From Shouchella tritolerans (GTDB taxonomy: Bacteria; Bacillota; Bacilli; Bacillales; Bacillaceae_D), in the NCBI RefSeq assembly GCF_025770735.1, contig NZ_JAODPB010000001.1:62001-126000 (forward strand): a stretch of 64,000 bases of DNA, given 5' to 3'. The notes under the pieces were generated by a model, which was given only the letters and a program-made list of their open reading frames with translations, did not search any database and was not told the origin of the DNA. Below, one piece after another: positions 61,004-64,000 of the stretch (the first letter of the stretch is position 1; the number at the start of each line of letters is the position of its first letter). Position numbers and translations under genes: made by a program.

Positions 61004-62941
61004 ATGAACGAACAGACGCTTGACGCACTTGGTTTTTATGAACTGCTTGCTGATATCGCTGCTTATGCGCGAACAGAAACAGGCAAACAAGCAATTTTAA
61101 ACATGTGCCCCCTTTATGAGCGGAACCGATTGGACCAGCAGTTGAACGAAACAAGAGAAGCAATGGCCATTGTAGCGAGGAGCAGCAGTGTGCCGATTCA
61201 TTCAGCCAATGAACTAGAAAGTTATTTGCAACAAGCCCATAAAGGGCTCTATATTCGTGCCGATCAGCTTACGCATGTCATTTCTTTTCTAGACCATTGC
61301 CGAAAATTAAAACGGTTTATGAAAGACAAACAAACGATTGCCCCGATTGTGAGCGCTTATGCGTTTTCAATTGGCGATCTTCAAGCGTTGGAAGATCGCC
61401 TAAGCGCGTGCATACGCCTTGGCCAAGTGGATGATCATGCTTCAAGTGATTTGGCTTACGTCCGCCGGCAACTGCAAATCATTCAAACAAAACTAAAAGA
61501 CAAAGCCCAACAGCTTGTCAACAATAAGCGTTACGCTCCTTACTTGCAGGATAAAACGATTGTGGACAGAGGGGGGCAACTTGCTCTAGCTGTAAAAAAA
61601 GAGTTTCGCACAAAAGTGGAGGGCACGGTGGTTGACCAATCAGCTTCCGGGGCAACACTCTTTATTGAGCCAACTGCTTTAGGCGAAATGCAAGAGGAAC
61701 GGGCACTGCTGCAAATCGCTGAAGAGGCGGAAGTAGAACGAATTTTATATGAGCTGACTGAAATGGTGCTCAACCATGAAACGGAGATTCACATCGCTAT
61801 CGAAACGATGCACCACTATGATGTCCTATTTGCCAAAGCGAAGTATAGCGCTTCGATTGACGCTACCGTTCCCACATTGAATGAAGAATACAGGATTGAC
61901 TTACGTAATGCTCGCCATCCAAAACTTGGCGACAAAGCTGTCCCTCTCTCTATAAAAGTGGATGAGCACGAACGGGCCCTTGTCATTACAGGCCCGAACA
62001 CAGGCGGGAAGACGGTGACGCTTAAAACGGTTGGCTTGCTGACGTTAATGGCGCAAAGTGGGTTGCCGATTCCTGCTGAGCCAGAGAGTTCGATTGCGAT
62101 TTTTCGGCAAGTGTTTGTTGACATTGGCGATGGGCAAAGCATAGCAGACAACTTGAGCACATTCAGTTCAAGAATGGTCAACATTATTGCTATTTTGCGC
62201 CAGGCGAATGACCAGTCGTTGATCCTCATTGATGAACTAGGTTCAGGCACAGACCCAGGCGAGGGGATGGCGCTGGCAACGGTCATTTTAGAACAGCTCT
62301 TTCAAAAAGGAGCAACGTTGATGGCAACGACCCATTACAGCGAAATTAAACAATTTGCTACGAGGACGCCTGGATTCGTAAATGCAGCGATGGAATTTGA
62401 CATGGCCACACTTGCGCCGACATACCGCTTAATTATTGGGGAAAGCGGAAAAAGCCAGGCATTTGATATTGCGATCAAACTAGGTTTGCATCCGAAAATG
62501 GTTGAACGGGCCCATATGCTCACTTACGAAACAGAACGTTCATACTCAGCAGCATTTAGTGACGAACAATTAAAACAAGCAGCTTATCAGAAACAAATAG
62601 TGGCCAATAAATATGCTCGGACGAGAAAGAAAACGCCGCAAAAAGCAGGCCAAGAAAAGCTTGCCTCCTTTCGACAAGGAGACGCGGTGACAGTGATTGC
62701 GACAGGTGAACATGCAATTGTCTATAAAGGGCCTGATAAAAATGGAAATTACGTTGTGCAGGTAAAGGGGGAAAAACAGGAGCTGAACCATAAACGGCTG
62801 AAGCTAGCGATTCCGGCAACTGAGCTGTATCCGCCTGATTATGATTTTGATATTCTGTTTAAAAGCAAAGAATACCGGGAAACGAAAAAACAAATAACGA
62901 AAAAACATGTAGACGGTTTGACGCTGGAAGAGGAAGACTAA
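61004..62941 (+). CDS. MutS2-like ATPase lacking the Smr domain
   Basis: A 645-residue MutS2 paralogue, shorter than the roughly 785 residues of B. subtilis MutS2. The lever/clamp helices occupy about 1-300; the ATPase has Walker A GPNTGGKT (330-337) and Walker B LILIDELGSGTDPGEG (406-421), then MATTHYSEIKQFA. Near 555-605, FRQGDAVTVIATGEHAIVYKG looks like the KOW segment of MutS2. After that comes only a short charged tail: the C-terminal Smr nuclease domain is absent. B. subtilis MutS2 senses collided ribosomes and splits them. AAAAGGAGGAAA precedes the ATG, behind an attenuator-like leader. Antibiotic-induced ribosome rescue is inferred. Confidence 0.88.
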   Translation: MNEQTLDALGFYELLADIAAYARTETGKQAILNMCPLYERNRLDQQLNETREAMAIVARSSSVPIHSANELESYLQQAHKGLYIRADQLTHVISFLDHCRKLKRFMKDKQTIAPIVSAYAFSIGDLQALEDRLSACIRLGQVDDHASSDLAYVRRQLQIIQTKLKDKAQQLVNNKRYAPYLQDKTIVDRGGQLALAVKKEFRTKVEGTVVDQSASGATLFIEPTALGEMQEERALLQIAEEAEVERILYELTEMVLNHETEIHIAIETMHHYDVLFAKAKYSASIDATVPTLNEEYRIDLRNARHPKLGDKAVPLSIKVDEHERALVITGPNTGGKTVTLKTVGLLTLMAQSGLPIPAEPESSIAIFRQVFVDIGDGQSIADNLSTFSSRMVNIIAILRQANDQSLILIDELGSGTDPGEGMALATVILEQLFQKGATLMATTHYSEIKQFATRTPGFVNAAMEFDMATLAPTYRLIIGESGKSQAFDIAIKLGLHPKMVERAHMLTYETERSYSAAFSDEQLKQAAYQKQIVANKYARTRKKTPQKAGQEKLASFRQGDAVTVIATGEHAIVYKGPDKNGNYVVQVKGEKQELNHKRLKLAIPATELYPPDYDFDILFKSKEYRETKKQITKKHVDGLTLEEED

Positions 62942-63043
62942 GGAAGTCATTGCCCCCTCTGCTCCGCGTTTACACGAACAGCAGCAGTGTGTCATACTAA
63001 AAGTAAGGCTTATTTTTGAGAAGTCCTAGAAAGGGAGGTTTGG

Positions 63044-63892
63044 ATGGCCAACATAAAAATTGTCACTGACTCTACTTGCGATATAGATAAACAAGAAATG
63101 GAACGGCTTGGCATCACCGTTGTCCCTCTTTCCATTGAAATTGGCGGAAAAACGTATCTCGACGGTGTCGATATAACCAAAAAGGAATTTGCGACACTCC
63201 TTACCGCTGGCGGTGCCTTGCCGAAAAGCTCACAGCCCCCAGTCGGCGTATTTATGGATGTGTATCAGCGTCTACTTGAGGAAGGAGAAGAGGTACAAGT
63301 CCTTTCTCTTCATATGACCGAGGCGTTGAGCGGTACCGTACAATCTGCACAAATGGCTGCAGCAGAAATGGACGGACGCGTTACAGTGGTAGACTCCCAT
63401 TTCATCTCCACTGCCCTTTCCTTTCAAGTGAAAGAAGCAGCGGAAATGGCGGCTGCCGGGGAAACATTGGAACGCATTTTAGCGGAAATTGAACAAATTC
63501 GTGCAAAGACGTCATTATATATAGCCGTCGATACGCTTGAATACTTGGCAAAGGGCGGCCGGATTGGCAAAGGCAAAGCATTGCTAGGTTCGTTGCTAAA
63601 AATAAAGCCAATTGCCGCTCTGAAAGAAGGCACGTACACACCTGTTGCGACCAAACGGACTTACAAGCAAGTAGTGGAGTTTTTTACAGAAAAATTCCAT
63701 CTAGAGACGGCTGGCAAAAAAATTGGCGCTGTCGGCATTGCCCATATTGAAGCCGAGCAGCTTGGCAAAAAAATCGTTGATAGCCTGAAAAAGGTACGCG
63801 CCGACCTGTCTGTGTCCATTCTCGAGACCTCTCCGATTATTAGCACGCATACAGGTCCAGGGGCCATTGCGTTAATGTACTATACACGTTAG
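63044..63892 (+). CDS. DegV family fatty-acid-binding protein
   Basis: A 282-residue DegV protein, a fatty-acid carrier that presents lipid to the fatty acid kinase FakA for incorporation into phospholipid. KIVTDSTCDI at the N-terminus, SSQPPVGVF, LSLHMTEALSGTVQSA and YLAKGGRIGKGKALLGSLL are conserved lipid-binding and fold segments; STHTGPGAIALMY closes the C-terminus. AAGGGAGG precedes the ATG. It lies about 100 bases after the mutS2-like gene, with no clear terminator between, so read-through is possible. Confidence 0.92.
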   Translation: MANIKIVTDSTCDIDKQEMERLGITVVPLSIEIGGKTYLDGVDITKKEFATLLTAGGALPKSSQPPVGVFMDVYQRLLEEGEEVQVLSLHMTEALSGTVQSAQMAAAEMDGRVTVVDSHFISTALSFQVKEAAEMAAAGETLERILAEIEQIRAKTSLYIAVDTLEYLAKGGRIGKGKALLGSLLKIKPIAALKEGTYTPVATKRTYKQVVEFFTEKFHLETAGKKIGAVGIAHIEAEQLGKKIVDSLKKVRADLSVSILETSPIISTHTGPGAIALMYYTR

Positions 63893-63901
63893 CCGCAAAA
63901 A

Positions 63902-63931
63902 TAGCTTATGCGAACGCATAGGCTTTTTTAG
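63902..63931 (+). terminator. Terminator after the DegV gene
   Basis: AGCTTATGCG and CGCATAGGCT pair over ten positions (one G-T), then TTTTTT; outer GCCGC/GCGGC arms extend the stem. The last 70 bases of the window show no gene. Confidence 0.8.
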
Positions 63932-64000
63932 CGGCTGTTTTCACTATAAAGGGGATATTCTTTAATAATGCCCTGTTGTACATATGAAATGAGTTTCCGT

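Overview
The window reads as chromosome of a Gram-positive, motile, low-to-mid GC member of the Bacillaceae. Strong AGGAGG-type ribosome binding sites, frequent TTG and GTG starts, lipobox signal peptides, CcpA cre sites, a Zur box, a sigma-D promoter and Bacillus-type gene neighbourhoods (citA/citR, mdx, zagA-rpsN2) all point there. The density of TRAP transporters and sugar/organic-acid systems resembles alkaliphiles such as Shouchella (Bacillus) clausii, but the species is an inference from content only. No rRNA, tRNA, complete insertion sequence, prophage or CRISPR array was seen.

Layout. 1-3.0 kb: a TRAP transporter (binding protein cut by the window edge) with a class II aldolase. 3.1-4.9 kb: a hypothetical protein, a TauE/SafE exporter and a small membrane protein. 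5.3-11 kb: a five-gene Opp/Dpp-type peptide ABC transporter. 11-15.7 kb: a secreted heptad-repeat protein and an MMPL exporter, divergent from a TetR regulator. 15.9-22.3 kb: DinB-like, CGNR and DUF1801 proteins, an ECF sigma/anti-sigma pair with an autoregulatory promoter, a GNAT acetyltransferase and a chemoreceptor with a sigma-D promoter. 22.6-27.4 kb: an Ldh-family dehydrogenase divergent from a GntR regulator and a second TRAP system, with a palindromic operator between them. 27.4-29.5 kb: citA/citR. 29.8-40 kb: a TAXI-TRAP transporter, two GntR regulators, a GlcD/GlcF/LhgO hydroxyacid oxidase set and a PucR regulator. 40.5-41.4 kb: an unknown secreted protein overlapping a 44-residue membrane peptide. 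41.6-48.4 kb: maltodextrin utilisation (mdxD, mdxEFG, mdxR). 48.5-54.4 kb: a short-chain fatty acid carrier, CoA transferase, UbiD-type decarboxylase and an MhqO-like dioxygenase. 54.4-59 kb: an AT-rich, partly decayed stretch with a PadR pseudogene, a HAAS protein, deoD and a beta-lactamase-fold hydrolase. 59-60.6 kb: a zinc-starvation operon. 60.6-63.9 kb: an Smr-less MutS2 paralogue behind a long attenuator-like leader, then a DegV protein.

The main theme is uptake and oxidation of small organic acids and oligosaccharides: three TRAP systems, each next to an aldolase, a dehydrogenase or a hydroxyacid-oxidase operon, plus peptide, maltodextrin and fatty-acid carriers under local regulators and catabolite control.

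The most promising undescribed element is the roughly 320-base leader of the MutS2-like gene. It holds a consensus promoter, a 7-codon leader ORF with its own ribosome binding site, an inverted repeat that captures the end of that ORF, further hairpins, and an intrinsic terminator just before the gene. This is the architecture of antibiotic-inducible ribosome-protection genes, placed in front of a MutS2 that keeps its ATPase and a KOW-like segment but lacks the Smr nuclease domain.
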